A stretch of DNA of 64,000 nt from Leisingera daeponensis DSM 23529 (GTDB lineage Bacteria > Pseudomonadota > Alphaproteobacteria > Rhodobacterales > Rhodobacteraceae), in NCBI RefSeq assembly GCF_000473145.1, contig NZ_KI421500.1:558225-622224 (forward strand), written 5' to 3'. Shown here one piece after another: positions 1-8,220 of this stretch. How positions within the stretch are numbered: the first letter of the stretch is position 1; each line of letters opens with the position of its first letter. The notes beneath the pieces are model-generated. The model had not been told where the DNA came from. It saw nothing but the letters and a program-made list of their open reading frames with translations, and did not search any database. A program made the position numbers and the translations under genes.

Positions 1-362
1 AAGATCACATTGTCAAACTCGTCGAAGAAGCCGTCATCGATCAGCTGGTCGAAGAAGCCGTAGATTTTCTCGTCGCGGAACCAGGTGTCGCCGTCGGAGA
101 CCACGCACATATGCGACCAGCCCAGGTTCTTTACCAGGTCAAACCCCAGCGGCTGCGCCAGGTCGGACAGGTTGTGAATGCCCTGCATGGTCTCAAAGGT
201 CACCAGCAGCGTGTTGCCCTGGTCGATGAAGGTGGCAAAGTGGCGGCTGCCCAGCGGCTGGTGCATTCCGTACTCTTCCGCCAGGGCCGCCATCCGGGCC
301 TTCCACTGCACAGGCTTCAGCCCGGAGAGGTCTTCTTCCAGATTTTCAAGTCCGTCCGGCAT
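1..362 (-). CDS. Conserved roseobacter hypothetical protein (3' end outside window)
   Basis: The gene reads leftward and its C-terminal end lies beyond position 1. The start ATG is at 362 and about 120 codons are visible, beginning MPDGLENLEEDLSGLKP. The visible part is acidic and has no signal peptide or membrane segment. It contains the stretch GWSHMCVVSDGDTWFRD and then a run rich in Phe and Asp. From memory, proteins of this look are common in roseobacters and are often labelled phosphoadenosine phosphosulfate reductase-like. No PAPS/APS-reductase cysteines or P-loop are visible here, so that label is not adopted. Function unknown. Confidence 0.7.
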   Translation of the reverse strand, partial: MPDGLENLEEDLSGLKPVQWKARMAALAEEYGMHQPLGSRHFATFIDQGNTLLVTFETMQGIHNLSDLAQPLGFDLVKNLGWSHMCVVSDGDTWFRDEKIYGFFDQLIDDGFFDEFDNVI

Positions 363-512
363 ACCTGCTATCCTCTGCGCCCGCCGCAATACTGCGGGCT
401 TGCTGCTCGGAGACACAGTTAGGCGGCAATTGAGGCCAAATTTGGAAAAACTTCTGCCTCTTTAGGGCGTTGCAGCGTCCATTCGGCGGCCTTCCGGCGC
501 AGCGCCTGCGGC

Positions 513-1577
513 TCAGCTGCCCTCTTCGGGCTGCGGTCCGGCGGCCTGTTCCTGCATGGCAAAGCCGCGCAGCAGCTCTGCCGCCGCCGGGCTCACCGCG
601 CGCGAGGGCGGCGTCATCAGCAGCCGGGCAAACAGCGCGCGGAAGGGCTCCTGCTGCATCAGCGCCGCAAACCGCTCATGGCGCCACGCCACCGCGCCGG
701 CATGCAGCCGCGCCAGCTCCGGGTCGCGCAGCAGGCCCGCTTGCAGCTCTGCCCGCGCCGCGCTGCTGCGCGCGATGGAAGTGTCGCTGGCCGCGCAGTA
801 ATTGCGCTCCACCCAGTAATCCATCCCCAGCTCCGCCTGCCGGTTGACCCGGCCGCGGTCGGCCTTCAGCACATAGCTCTCCATCGCGCCCAACGGATAA
901 TGGTTCAGCTGCGCCAGACGCCCGTTCGGCCGGCCATAGCTGGAGAACAGCCGCTTGGTCTTGAACTCGGCGCCCAGCTCGCGCCCCTCGCAGTCGAACC
1001 AGCGGAACCGGTCAAGCCGCGCCGCGTCTTTCACATCGCGGGGCCGGTGGACGCCGCATTTGCGGTAGGTGCCGTTGTTGCGGTACAGCGTCTTGAACAT
1101 CACCGCCCGCCAGGGCCAGTGAATCACCTCTGGCGCGCAGCGGGTGAACTGCTCTGTCACCGGCTGATCCTCATAGCGCACGATGCCGGCATTGCCGAAC
1201 AGCCGCCAGGTCAGCGTCACCGCATCCGCCTGCGGCAGCGCCGCCAGAAGGTCCGCCACCGTGCCATCGCCGGTCTTGATGCAGACAAACTCGTCGATAT
1301 CCAGCACCAGCACCCAATCGGCCTGCTGCATCAGCGGATGCCGGTCCGCCTGTTTCAGCGCGGTGAACTGGATGCCGCCCTTGTGGTAAGGCCCCTCGTT
1401 GCGCACATGAGAGAGCTGCCCCAGCGCCTCCAGCCGGTCCAGCATCCGGGCGGTGCCGTCCTGGCAATTGTTGGAGAAGACAAGGAAGTCGGTAAATCCG
1501 GCGGCCCGGTGATGGGCCAGCCATTCCAGCAGAAAGGCGGCTTCGTTGCGCACGCAGAGGACGGCCAGAACCCGCAC
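513..1577 (-). CDS. Glycosyltransferase family 2 (Glyco_tranf_2_4 type)
   Basis: Predicted to transfer a sugar from a nucleotide-sugar donor to an unknown acceptor, possibly a surface glycan. About 354 residues from the chosen start. The N-terminus VRVLAVLCVRNEAAFLLEWL is the nucleotide-binding strand typical of the family, followed by FTDFLVFSNNCQDGT and the metal-binding motif VLDIDEF (DxD type). The open frame runs upstream to 1844, but that extra part is Arg-rich low-complexity sequence. A GTG at 1577 puts the conserved domain at the N-terminus, with a GGAGG about 10 nt upstream. A GTG at 1586 lies almost on top of that GGAGG. Neighbours do not point to a pathway. The exact start is uncertain. 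Confidence 0.8.
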   Translation of the reverse strand: MRVLAVLCVRNEAAFLLEWLAHHRAAGFTDFLVFSNNCQDGTARMLDRLEALGQLSHVRNEGPYHKGGIQFTALKQADRHPLMQQADWVLVLDIDEFVCIKTGDGTVADLLAALPQADAVTLTWRLFGNAGIVRYEDQPVTEQFTRCAPEVIHWPWRAVMFKTLYRNNGTYRKCGVHRPRDVKDAARLDRFRWFDCEGRELGAEFKTKRLFSSYGRPNGRLAQLNHYPLGAMESYVLKADRGRVNRQAELGMDYWVERNYCAASDTSIARSSAARAELQAGLLRDPELARLHAGAVAWRHERFAALMQQEPFRALFARLLMTPPSRAVSPAAAELLRGFAMQEQAAGPQPEEGS

Positions 1578-1842
1578 CGGCCTCACGCCTCCGGAGCGGC
1601 CGCGGCGGGGCCAGCGGGCTGATAGGGCGGCATGTGCGGGGCTCTGCCCATGGCGTGCTTCTCGCTCCTCGTAACCCGCGCCCGGCTCAGCGCATTCCTG
1701 GTGCGGAGTTTTACCCGCCCGGACGGGATTTACAACTCTGCGCCGGCCCGCACGGCGCCTGCCTCTGCAGCGCAGCCGCGCCGCGCGGCTTGACCGGGGC
1801 CGCGCGGCGTGGCCTGTTGGGCGGGGCAAAAGGAGGCTCAGC

Positions 1843-2763
1843 ATGCAGCAGGCGCAGTCAATTGATCAGGTCCAGCAGGTTCTCTCCAGCCAGGGCTATG
1901 TCTGCGGCCGGGCGCTGGCCACGGTGGTGTTCCTGTCGCTGAAACTGGGCCGGCCGCTGTTCCTGGAGGGCGAGGCCGGCACCGGCAAGACCGAGATCGC
2001 CAAGGCGCTGGCCGCGGGCCTGGGCCGCCGCCTGATCCGGCTGCAATGCTACGAGGGTCTGGACGCCGCCAGCGCCGTCTACGAATGGAACTTCGCCGCC
2101 CAGATGGTCGCCATCCGCACCGCAGAGGTTTCGGGCGAAGCCGCAGGCAGCGCCGGCCGCGTGGCGCTGCAAAACGAACTCTTCTCCGCCGACTACCTGA
2201 TCGAACGCCCGCTGTTGCAGGCAATGCGCCCGGATGAGCGCGGCGCGCCGGTGCTGCTGATCGACGAGCTTGACCGCACGGATGAGCCGTTCGAGGCCTT
2301 CCTGCTGGAGGCGCTCAGCGACTTCCAGGTGACGATCCCGGAACTCGGCACCATCCGCGCGCCGGAGCCGCCGATCGTGGTGCTCACCTCCAACCGCACG
2401 CGCGAGGTGCATGACGCGCTGAAGCGCCGCTGCCTCTACCACTGGGTCGACTACCCGGATTTCAGCCGCGAGGTGGAAATCCTGAACGCCCGCGCCCCCG
2501 AGGCCAGCCAGCAGCTCAGCCGCGAAATCGTCGCCTTCGTGCAGGCCCTGCGCACCGAGGATCTGTTCAAGAAGCCGGGGGTGGCCGAGACCATCGACTG
2601 GGCCAACTGCCTGCTGGCGCTCGACGTGATCGCCCTCAGCCCCGAGGTGATCGCCGACACCCTCGGCGCCATCCTCAAATACCAGGACGACATCGCCCGC
2701 CTGCAGGGCTCCGAGGCCAAGCGCATTCTGGATCAGGCGCGCGCCAGCCTGGACGCCGCCTGA
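1843..2763 (+). CDS. coxD: MoxR-type AAA+ ATPase, CoxD
   Basis: AAA+ chaperone-like ATPase of the MoxR class. In Oligotropha carboxidovorans, CoxD is needed to build the Cu-S-Mo centre of CO dehydrogenase after the apoprotein has folded. The 306-residue protein has Walker A GEAGTGKT (about residues 43-50), Walker B VLLIDELD (about 137-144) and the sensor segment VVLTSNRTRE. The start ATG has AGGAGG six bases upstream. CoxE follows after 67 nt, the classic MoxR plus VWA pairing. The coxS-L-M genes 5 kb downstream fit a maturation role. The family is clear; the symbol rests on this context. Confidence 0.88.
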   Translation: MQQAQSIDQVQQVLSSQGYVCGRALATVVFLSLKLGRPLFLEGEAGTGKTEIAKALAAGLGRRLIRLQCYEGLDAASAVYEWNFAAQMVAIRTAEVSGEAAGSAGRVALQNELFSADYLIERPLLQAMRPDERGAPVLLIDELDRTDEPFEAFLLEALSDFQVTIPELGTIRAPEPPIVVLTSNRTREVHDALKRRCLYHWVDYPDFSREVEILNARAPEASQQLSREIVAFVQALRTEDLFKKPGVAETIDWANCLLALDVIALSPEVIADTLGAILKYQDDIARLQGSEAKRILDQARASLDAA

Positions 2764-2766
2764 TGG

Positions 2767-2820
2767 TTCATCTTTCCAGAAATACTCCGGGGGAGGCCGG
2801 AGGCCGGGGGCAGCGCCCCC
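2767..2820 (+). repeat. Intergenic repeat family 1, copy A
   Basis: Begins TTCATCTTTCCAGAAATACT, continues with CCGGGGG and ends in the small hairpin GGGGGC-AG-CGCCCCC. The same order of parts recurs at four other intergenic sites in this window. Here it fills the gap between coxD and coxE and leaves coxE without a visible Shine-Dalgarno sequence. It may act as an intercistronic hairpin or mRNA-stability element. Confidence 0.8.
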
Positions 2821-2830
2821 AGGGCCACTG

Positions 2831-4081
2831 ATGCCTGACTATCCGCCGCTGTCCCTGCCGGACGACCCCAAGCTGGTCCGCAACATCACCCATTTCGCCC
2901 GCGCCCTGCGCAAGGCCGGGCTGCCGATCGGTCCGGGCCGGGTGCTGGACGCGGTGCAGGCGGTGGCCGCCGCGGGCTTCACCAGCCGCGAGGATTTCTA
3001 TTGGGCCCTGCACGCCTGTTTCGTCACCAAGCCGGAGCAGCGGCTGGTGTTTGCCCAGGTCTTCCGCCTGTTCTGGCGCGACCCCAGGTACCTCGAGCAG
3101 ATGATGGCCGCGATGCTGCCCGCGATCCGCGGCGTGCAGGAGGAGCGCAAGGCGAAACCCGCCGAAAAACGCGCGGCAGAGGCGCTGCTGGACGGTATGC
3201 TCGACCCGCCCGAAGCCCCGGCGGAGGAGCCGGAGGACACGGAGATCGACATCGACGCCTCCCGCACCGCCTCCGCTGAGGAACGCCTGAAAACCCTCGA
3301 TTTCGAGCAGATGAGCACGGCGGAGGCCGCCGCCGCCAAACGCATTCTGGCGCAGCTTCAGCTGCCGGTGACACCGATCCAGTCGCGCCGCCTGATGGCC
3401 TCTCCGCAGGGGCGGCGGGCCGACTGGCGCCGCACCCTGCGCCAGGCCGCGCGCCAGGGCGGCGACCTGCAGCAGATCGCCCGCGCCAAACGCCGCATCC
3501 GCTGGCCCAACCTGGTGGTGCTCTGCGACATCTCCGGCTCGATGAGCCAGTACAGCCGCATCATCCTGCATTTCCTGCATTCCGCCGCCAACGCCAAGGG
3601 CGCGGGATGGGCGCGGGTGCATGGCTTCACCTTCGGCACCCGGCTCACCAACATCACCCGCCACCTGCACCAGCGCGACGCCGACGCGGCGCTGGCGGCG
3701 GCAGGGGCAGAGGCACAGGACTGGGAAGGCGGCACCCGGATCGGCGACTGCCTGCACGCCTTCAACCGCGACTGGTCGCGCCGGGTGATGGGGCAGGGGG
3801 CGGTGGTTCTGCTGATCACCGACGGGCTGGACCGCGGCGCCCCCGAAGCCCTGGCGCGCGAGATGCAGCGGCTGCAGCTCTCGTCACGCCGCCTGATCTG
3901 GCTGAACCCCCTGCTGCGCTGGGACGGCTTTGCCCCCAAGGCGCAGGGCATCCGCGCCATGCTGCCCTATGCCGACAGCTTCCGCGCGGGCCACTCCATC
4001 GCCTCGCTGAAGGACCTGGCGCAGGTGATCTCCAGCCCTGCGGATGCGGGCGAGAAGGCGCGGCTGATGGCGCTGCTCTAG
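2831..4081 (+). CDS. coxE: VWA-domain protein, CoxE
   Basis: Partner of the MoxR ATPase CoxD; in CO-dehydrogenase systems this pair works in metal-centre maturation in the cytoplasm. The protein has 416 residues with no signal peptide. The first 200 residues are helical and charged, with an acidic Pro/Glu-rich linker. A von Willebrand A domain follows, with the MIDAS motif DISGSMS beginning near residue 233 and the later metal-site region LLITDGLDRG. The ATG at 2831 has no good ribosome-binding site because repeat copy A ends just upstream, so translation may depend on coupling to coxD. Family assignment is secure; the role rests on context. Confidence 0.87.
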   Translation: MPDYPPLSLPDDPKLVRNITHFARALRKAGLPIGPGRVLDAVQAVAAAGFTSREDFYWALHACFVTKPEQRLVFAQVFRLFWRDPRYLEQMMAAMLPAIRGVQEERKAKPAEKRAAEALLDGMLDPPEAPAEEPEDTEIDIDASRTASAEERLKTLDFEQMSTAEAAAAKRILAQLQLPVTPIQSRRLMASPQGRRADWRRTLRQAARQGGDLQQIARAKRRIRWPNLVVLCDISGSMSQYSRIILHFLHSAANAKGAGWARVHGFTFGTRLTNITRHLHQRDADAALAAAGAEAQDWEGGTRIGDCLHAFNRDWSRRVMGQGAVVLLITDGLDRGAPEALAREMQRLQLSSRRLIWLNPLLRWDGFAPKAQGIRAMLPYADSFRAGHSIASLKDLAQVISSPADAGEKARLMALL

Positions 4082-4094
4082 CCCGTGGCAATAA

Positions 4095-4168
4095 ATTCCA
4101 GAACAAGAATATGACTTGATCTGAATCAAACCGTCTCTTATGGCTCTGATATATTCTGAAATCAGAAT
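4095..4168 (+). promoter_or_regulatory. Control region with an FNR box between two SqrR/BigR-like palindromes
   Basis: Three motifs precede the YeeE/YedE pair. ATTC-N8-GAAT occurs at 4095-4110 and again at 4153-4168, with starts 58 bp apart. Between them, TTGAT-CTGA-ATCAA at 4116-4129 is a perfect FNR/FnrL/Dnr-type box. ATTC-N8-GAAT matches, as I recall it, the operator described for the persulfide-sensing repressor SqrR of Rhodobacter capsulatus. The second palindrome ends 22 nt before the start codon, where a repressor could block transcription. Regulator identities are inferred; no such regulator gene is in the window. Confidence 0.65.
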
Positions 4169-4190
4169 GTAACGTGCGAAAGGAGAAATC

Positions 4191-4742
4191 ATGCCACTCA
4201 ACTGGAAAGCCGGGGGGCTCTTGCTGGGGCTGGTGTTTTTCCTGGCGGTGCTGCTGGTCAAGCCCATCGGGGTCTCGACCCAGTTCGTGATCCTCGACGG
4301 CATCCTCGCGGACGCCGTGAACCCGCAGCTGGTGACGCAGACCGCCGACGGGTATACCTCCACCAACGCTTATCTGGCGAAATCGGACGGCAAATACGCC
4401 AAAGCCATCGCCAATCCGCTGAACTACAGCTTTGTCTTCGTGCTGGCGATGGCGCTGGGCGGGCTGCTGTCGGCCAAGCTCCGCGGCGGCATCACCGGGG
4501 CAGAGCGCAGCGTGCATGCCCTGTGGCGCGCCAACTTCGGCGACAGCACCGCGAAACGCTATGCCGCGGCCTTCCTTGGCGGGTTCATCGTGCTCTACGG
4601 CGCGCGGCTGGCGGGCGGCTGCACCTCGGGCCACATGATGTCCGGCATGATGCAGACCGCGCTGTCGGGCTACATCTTTGCCGCCGGCGCTTTTGCCGCC
4701 GCCATCCCCGTGTCGCTGATGCTGTTCAAGAAGGAGGCCTGA
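4191..4742 (+). CDS. YeeE/YedE family sulfur transporter, first half
   Basis: Membrane protein of the YeeE/YedE (Sul_transp) family, whose studied members import thiosulfate or related sulfur species. The 183-residue protein has hydrophobic helices at about 7-27, 83-105, 122-145 and 155-177. The family signature ARLAGGCTSGHMMSG carries the conserved cysteine proposed to contact the sulfur substrate. AAAGGAG lies just upstream of the start. The second YeeE/YedE gene begins 3 nt after the stop, so the two halves probably form one transporter. Control motifs upstream suggest response to sulfide and low oxygen. The exact substrate is not known. Confidence 0.85.
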   Translation: MPLNWKAGGLLLGLVFFLAVLLVKPIGVSTQFVILDGILADAVNPQLVTQTADGYTSTNAYLAKSDGKYAKAIANPLNYSFVFVLAMALGGLLSAKLRGGITGAERSVHALWRANFGDSTAKRYAAAFLGGFIVLYGARLAGGCTSGHMMSGMMQTALSGYIFAAGAFAAAIPVSLMLFKKEA

Positions 4743-4745
4743 GCC

Positions 4746-5336
4746 ATGACAACCATCCTCCTTGCAATCGTGATCGGCGCCGCCTTCGGCGCGGTGCTGG
4801 ACCGGATCGGGGCCTCCAACCCCAACTATATCGGCAAGATGCTGAACCTCACCAACCTGAACCTGGCCAAGGCCATCCTGCTGGCGATCGGCACCGGCTC
4901 GGTCTTGATGTTCGGCGGCCAGATGGCGGGGCTGGTCGATGTCGGCCACATGTCGGTCAAGGCGGCCTATGCCGGGGTTTTCCTTGGCGGGCTGATGCTG
5001 GGCGCGGGCTGGGCGCTGGCGGGCTACTGCCCCGGCACCGGCGTGGTCGCTGCCGCCTCGGGCCGCAAGGACGCGCTGTTCTTCATCGCCGGCGGCCTGC
5101 TGGGCGCGGCGGCCTATATGGTCACCTACCCGGCGTGGAAGGCGAGCGGCCTCTTGGACAGTTTCGCGGGCGGCAAGGTGACCCTGGGCACGGTGCCGGG
5201 CGCTGAATACGACGGCCTGACCGCGCTGCCCGGCGACCTGCTGGGGATCATCCTGGGCCTTGGCTTTATCGCATTGGCCTTTGCCCTGCCGGAACGGCTG
5301 GTGCCGCAGAAATCTGCCGCGCAGCCTGCGGAATAA
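4746..5336 (+). CDS. YeeE/YedE family sulfur transporter, second half
   Basis: Second member of the pair, 196 residues, with several hydrophobic segments and the signature LAGYCPGTGVVAAASGRKD holding the family cysteine. It follows the first member after 3 nt, so the two are almost certainly co-transcribed and co-translated. Fused or paired YeeE/YedE proteins move thiosulfate-type sulfur across the inner membrane. In this position it could feed the sulfido ligand of the molybdenum cofactor or detoxify sulfide; both are inference. GC-rich hairpins lie between 5363 and 5414, downstream of the stop, but none has a strong U-tract. Confidence 0.85.
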   Translation: MTTILLAIVIGAAFGAVLDRIGASNPNYIGKMLNLTNLNLAKAILLAIGTGSVLMFGGQMAGLVDVGHMSVKAAYAGVFLGGLMLGAGWALAGYCPGTGVVAAASGRKDALFFIAGGLLGAAAYMVTYPAWKASGLLDSFAGGKVTLGTVPGAEYDGLTALPGDLLGIILGLGFIALAFALPERLVPQKSAAQPAE

Positions 5337-5493
5337 CCCGCGCGCGCAGCAGCAGGGGAGCGCCCGCCGGGGATGGCGGGAGCTTTCCGGTCTTTCGCCC
5401 GCTTTTTGCGGGCGCTTCGCGCTTGAAACTTCCCCTGCCAGCGCCGAGGTTTAAAGGCAGCCGCCGCCCGGGCGGCCCGGGGAGAAACGCAAG

Positions 5494-6474
5494 ATGCAGC
5501 ACACCGCCCAGTTTGAGACCGCGCCGGAGACCGCGCTGGAATGGCACAGATCCGGCGCAGGCGCGGCCCTTGCGACCGTGGTGCAGACCTGGGGCTCCGC
5601 GCCGCGCCGCACCGGAGCGCAACTTGCTGTGTCCGGCGATGGCAGGATCGAAGGCTCCGTTTCCGGCGGCTGCGTCGAAGGCGCGGTTGTGGTGGAGGCG
5701 CAGGAGGCGCTGGCGGACGGCAAGCACCGGCTTTTGGAATTCGGCGTCAGCGATACGGATGCCTTTGCCGTCGGCCTTGCCTGCGGCGGCACCATCAAGG
5801 TTTTGGTGGAACCCATCGGCGCTGCGCTGCCTGCAGACCTTCTGGCGGAACTGGTAGAGGCCCGCGCCAGCCGCGCGCCCGTGGCCTATGAGGTGAACCT
5901 GGCAACCGGCGCCCGCCGCCTGGCGCGCGGGGAATACAAGGACCGGATGCGCATGGACCGCTCGGGGCTGGAGGACGACGGCGAGACCTTCGTGGCTGTC
6001 CACAACCCGCCGCTGCGGCTGGTGGTGGTGGGCGCGGTCCATATCGCCCAGGCCCTGGTGCCGATGGCGCGGATCGCGGGCTATGACCCGGTGATCATCG
6101 ACCCGCGCGCGGCCTTCGCCTCAGCGGAGCGCTTCCCCGGCGAGGCCCTGATGGACGACTGGCCGGACGAGGCGGTCCAGAAGCTTGGCCTCGACAGCCG
6201 CACCGCGCTGGTGCTGCTGACCCATGACCCGAAACTGGACGACCCGGCGCTGCAGGCGGCGCTGGCAGCAGATGTCTTTTACATCGGCGCGCTGGGCAGC
6301 AAGAAAACCCACGCCGCCCGCGCCGCCCGGATGCAGGAGGCAGGCTTTACCGAGGATCAGATCAGCCGCATCCACGGCCCTATCGGCCTGGATATCGGCG
6401 CGGCAGGACCGGCGGAAATCGCGGTGTCCATCCTTGCCGAAATGACCGCCGTCCTGCGCGGCAAACAGCCATGA
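5494..6474 (+). CDS. XdhC/CoxI-family molybdenum hydroxylase maturation protein
   Basis: XdhC-type proteins bind molybdenum cofactor and help its sulfuration and insertion into molybdenum hydroxylases. The 326-residue protein has the N-terminal XdhC_CoxI domain, with TWGSAPRRTGAQLAV, SVSGGCVEG and LACGGTIKV. A Rossmann-like C-terminal domain follows, with LRLVVVGAVHIAQAL and YIGALGSKKTHAARAARM. The usual glycine-rich loop GxGHxA reads GAVHIA here. The stop overlaps the next gene by 4 nt (ATGA), so the two are translationally coupled. It corresponds to CoxF or CoxI of other cox clusters; which one cannot be settled from this sequence. Confidence 0.85.
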   Translation: MQHTAQFETAPETALEWHRSGAGAALATVVQTWGSAPRRTGAQLAVSGDGRIEGSVSGGCVEGAVVVEAQEALADGKHRLLEFGVSDTDAFAVGLACGGTIKVLVEPIGAALPADLLAELVEARASRAPVAYEVNLATGARRLARGEYKDRMRMDRSGLEDDGETFVAVHNPPLRLVVVGAVHIAQALVPMARIAGYDPVIIDPRAAFASAERFPGEALMDDWPDEAVQKLGLDSRTALVLLTHDPKLDDPALQAALAADVFYIGALGSKKTHAARAARMQEAGFTEDQISRIHGPIGLDIGAAGPAEIAVSILAEMTAVLRGKQP

Positions 6475-7472
6475 GGTTCGGCCCGGTTCCCCTGAAGGAC
6501 GCCGAAGGCGCCATCCTCGCGCATTCCCTGCAGGGCGCATCGCGCAAGGTGGCCAAAGGCACGGTGCTGACCGCCGCCGACCTCGATGACTTGGACGCCG
6601 CAGGCCACGAGACGCTGACGGTCGCGCGGCTGGACCCCGCCGATATGCATGAGGACGCCGCTGCCGAAGCCCTCGCGCATGCGCTGGTGGCGGATCCGTC
6701 CGCGCAGGGCATACGCATCTCCGGATCCGGCACGGGGAGGGTCAATCTTTATGCCACAGGTGCCGGGCTGGTGCGGCTGGACCGGGACAAGCTGGAGGCC
6801 GTGAACGCGGTGGACCCGATGATCACCGTCGCCACCGTGCCGGACTATCACCGGGCCGATGCGGGGGGCATGCTGGCGACGATCAAGATCATCTCCTATG
6901 GGGTTTCCGCCGATGCCATCCGCCGCGCCAGCAGCGGGGCCGGGGACGCCATCCGGGTGCTGCCGCCGGTCCTGTCCTCCGCCACGCTGATCGAAACGGC
7001 GGTCACGGAAGACACCCCTTCCGACAAGGGCCGTGCAGCCATGGCGGGCCGCCTGCACCGGATGGGCATCACCCTCACGCCCCGCGTGGTGGTGCCGCAC
7101 CGGGAGGACGCGATTGCCGGGGCCATCACCAGCGCACCGGGGCAGCTGGTGCTGATCCTGACCGGCTCCGCCACCTCTGACATCCACGACGTCGCACCCG
7201 AAGCGCTGCGCCTCGCAGGCGGCACCATGACCCGCTTCGGAATGCCGGTCGATCCCGGCAATCTGCTGTTTCTGGGCACCTGCCGGGACAAGCCGGTGAT
7301 CGGCCTGCCGGGCTGCGCCCGTTCTCCGGCCCTCAACGGTGCCGACTGGGTGCTGGAGCGTGTGATCTGCGGCCTGCCTGTCCGCTCTGCGGATATCGCC
7401 GCCATGGGCGTCGGCGGGCTGTTGAAGGAAATCCCCACCCGCCCGATGCCGCGCCGCGATGCAGAAGGCTGA
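6471..7472 (+). CDS. Molybdopterin-binding protein (MoeA/MogA-like domain)
   Basis: A 333-residue protein containing a MoCF_biosynth-type molybdopterin-binding domain. The hallmark segment is LVLILTGSATSDIHDVAPEA near residue 230, followed by GMPVDPGNLLFLG and VIGLPGCARSP. In many relatives this domain is fused to a MobA/MocA-like nucleotidyltransferase. Here the protein ends after LLKEIPTRPMPRRDAEG, where the second domain would begin, so it is a stand-alone version. It overlaps the XdhC-type gene by 4 nt and precedes coxS. This supports a role in preparing the cytosine-dinucleotide cofactor for the coxL product. Confidence 0.78.
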   Translation: MRFGPVPLKDAEGAILAHSLQGASRKVAKGTVLTAADLDDLDAAGHETLTVARLDPADMHEDAAAEALAHALVADPSAQGIRISGSGTGRVNLYATGAGLVRLDRDKLEAVNAVDPMITVATVPDYHRADAGGMLATIKIISYGVSADAIRRASSGAGDAIRVLPPVLSSATLIETAVTEDTPSDKGRAAMAGRLHRMGITLTPRVVVPHREDAIAGAITSAPGQLVLILTGSATSDIHDVAPEALRLAGGTMTRFGMPVDPGNLLFLGTCRDKPVIGLPGCARSPALNGADWVLERVICGLPVRSADIAAMGVGGLLKEIPTRPMPRRDAEG

Positions 7473-7502
7473 ATGCGGCGCTGCAGCACGCGACAAGTGA
7501 CG

Positions 7503-7518
7503 CAAGGTCACAACCTTG
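7503..7518 (+). promoter_or_regulatory. Inverted repeat upstream of coxS
   Basis: CAAGGT-CACA-ACCTTG is a perfect 6-bp-arm inverted repeat in the 163-nt gap before coxS, 118 bp upstream of its start codon. The size suits a dimeric regulator. No regulator is encoded nearby and the family cannot be named. Confidence 0.4.
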
Positions 7519-7635
7519 GGTAAGCCCCGCTGACGCGAATTTGCGCAGCAGCCCCGCCGGAAAACACTTCGCGGATCGGGGTCCCCGTGCTTAACTCCCG
7601 TCAGCCAGACAAAAACAAGCTAAAGGGAGGGTACT

Positions 7636-8121
<486 letters not shown>

Positions 8122-8220
8122 CCAGACGACCCCAGGCCGGACCGCGGCCTGAGCTGACCAAGGAGTAAGTGACAAAGAGGTGCGCCAGTGGCAGCACCCT
8201 CCAGGGAGGAAAGACCAGAC

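Noticed and set aside
1..362. Labelling the first gene as phosphoadenosine phosphosulfate reductase
   Set aside because: None of the cysteine or P-loop motifs of that family are present; the true cysH is at 15192-15965.
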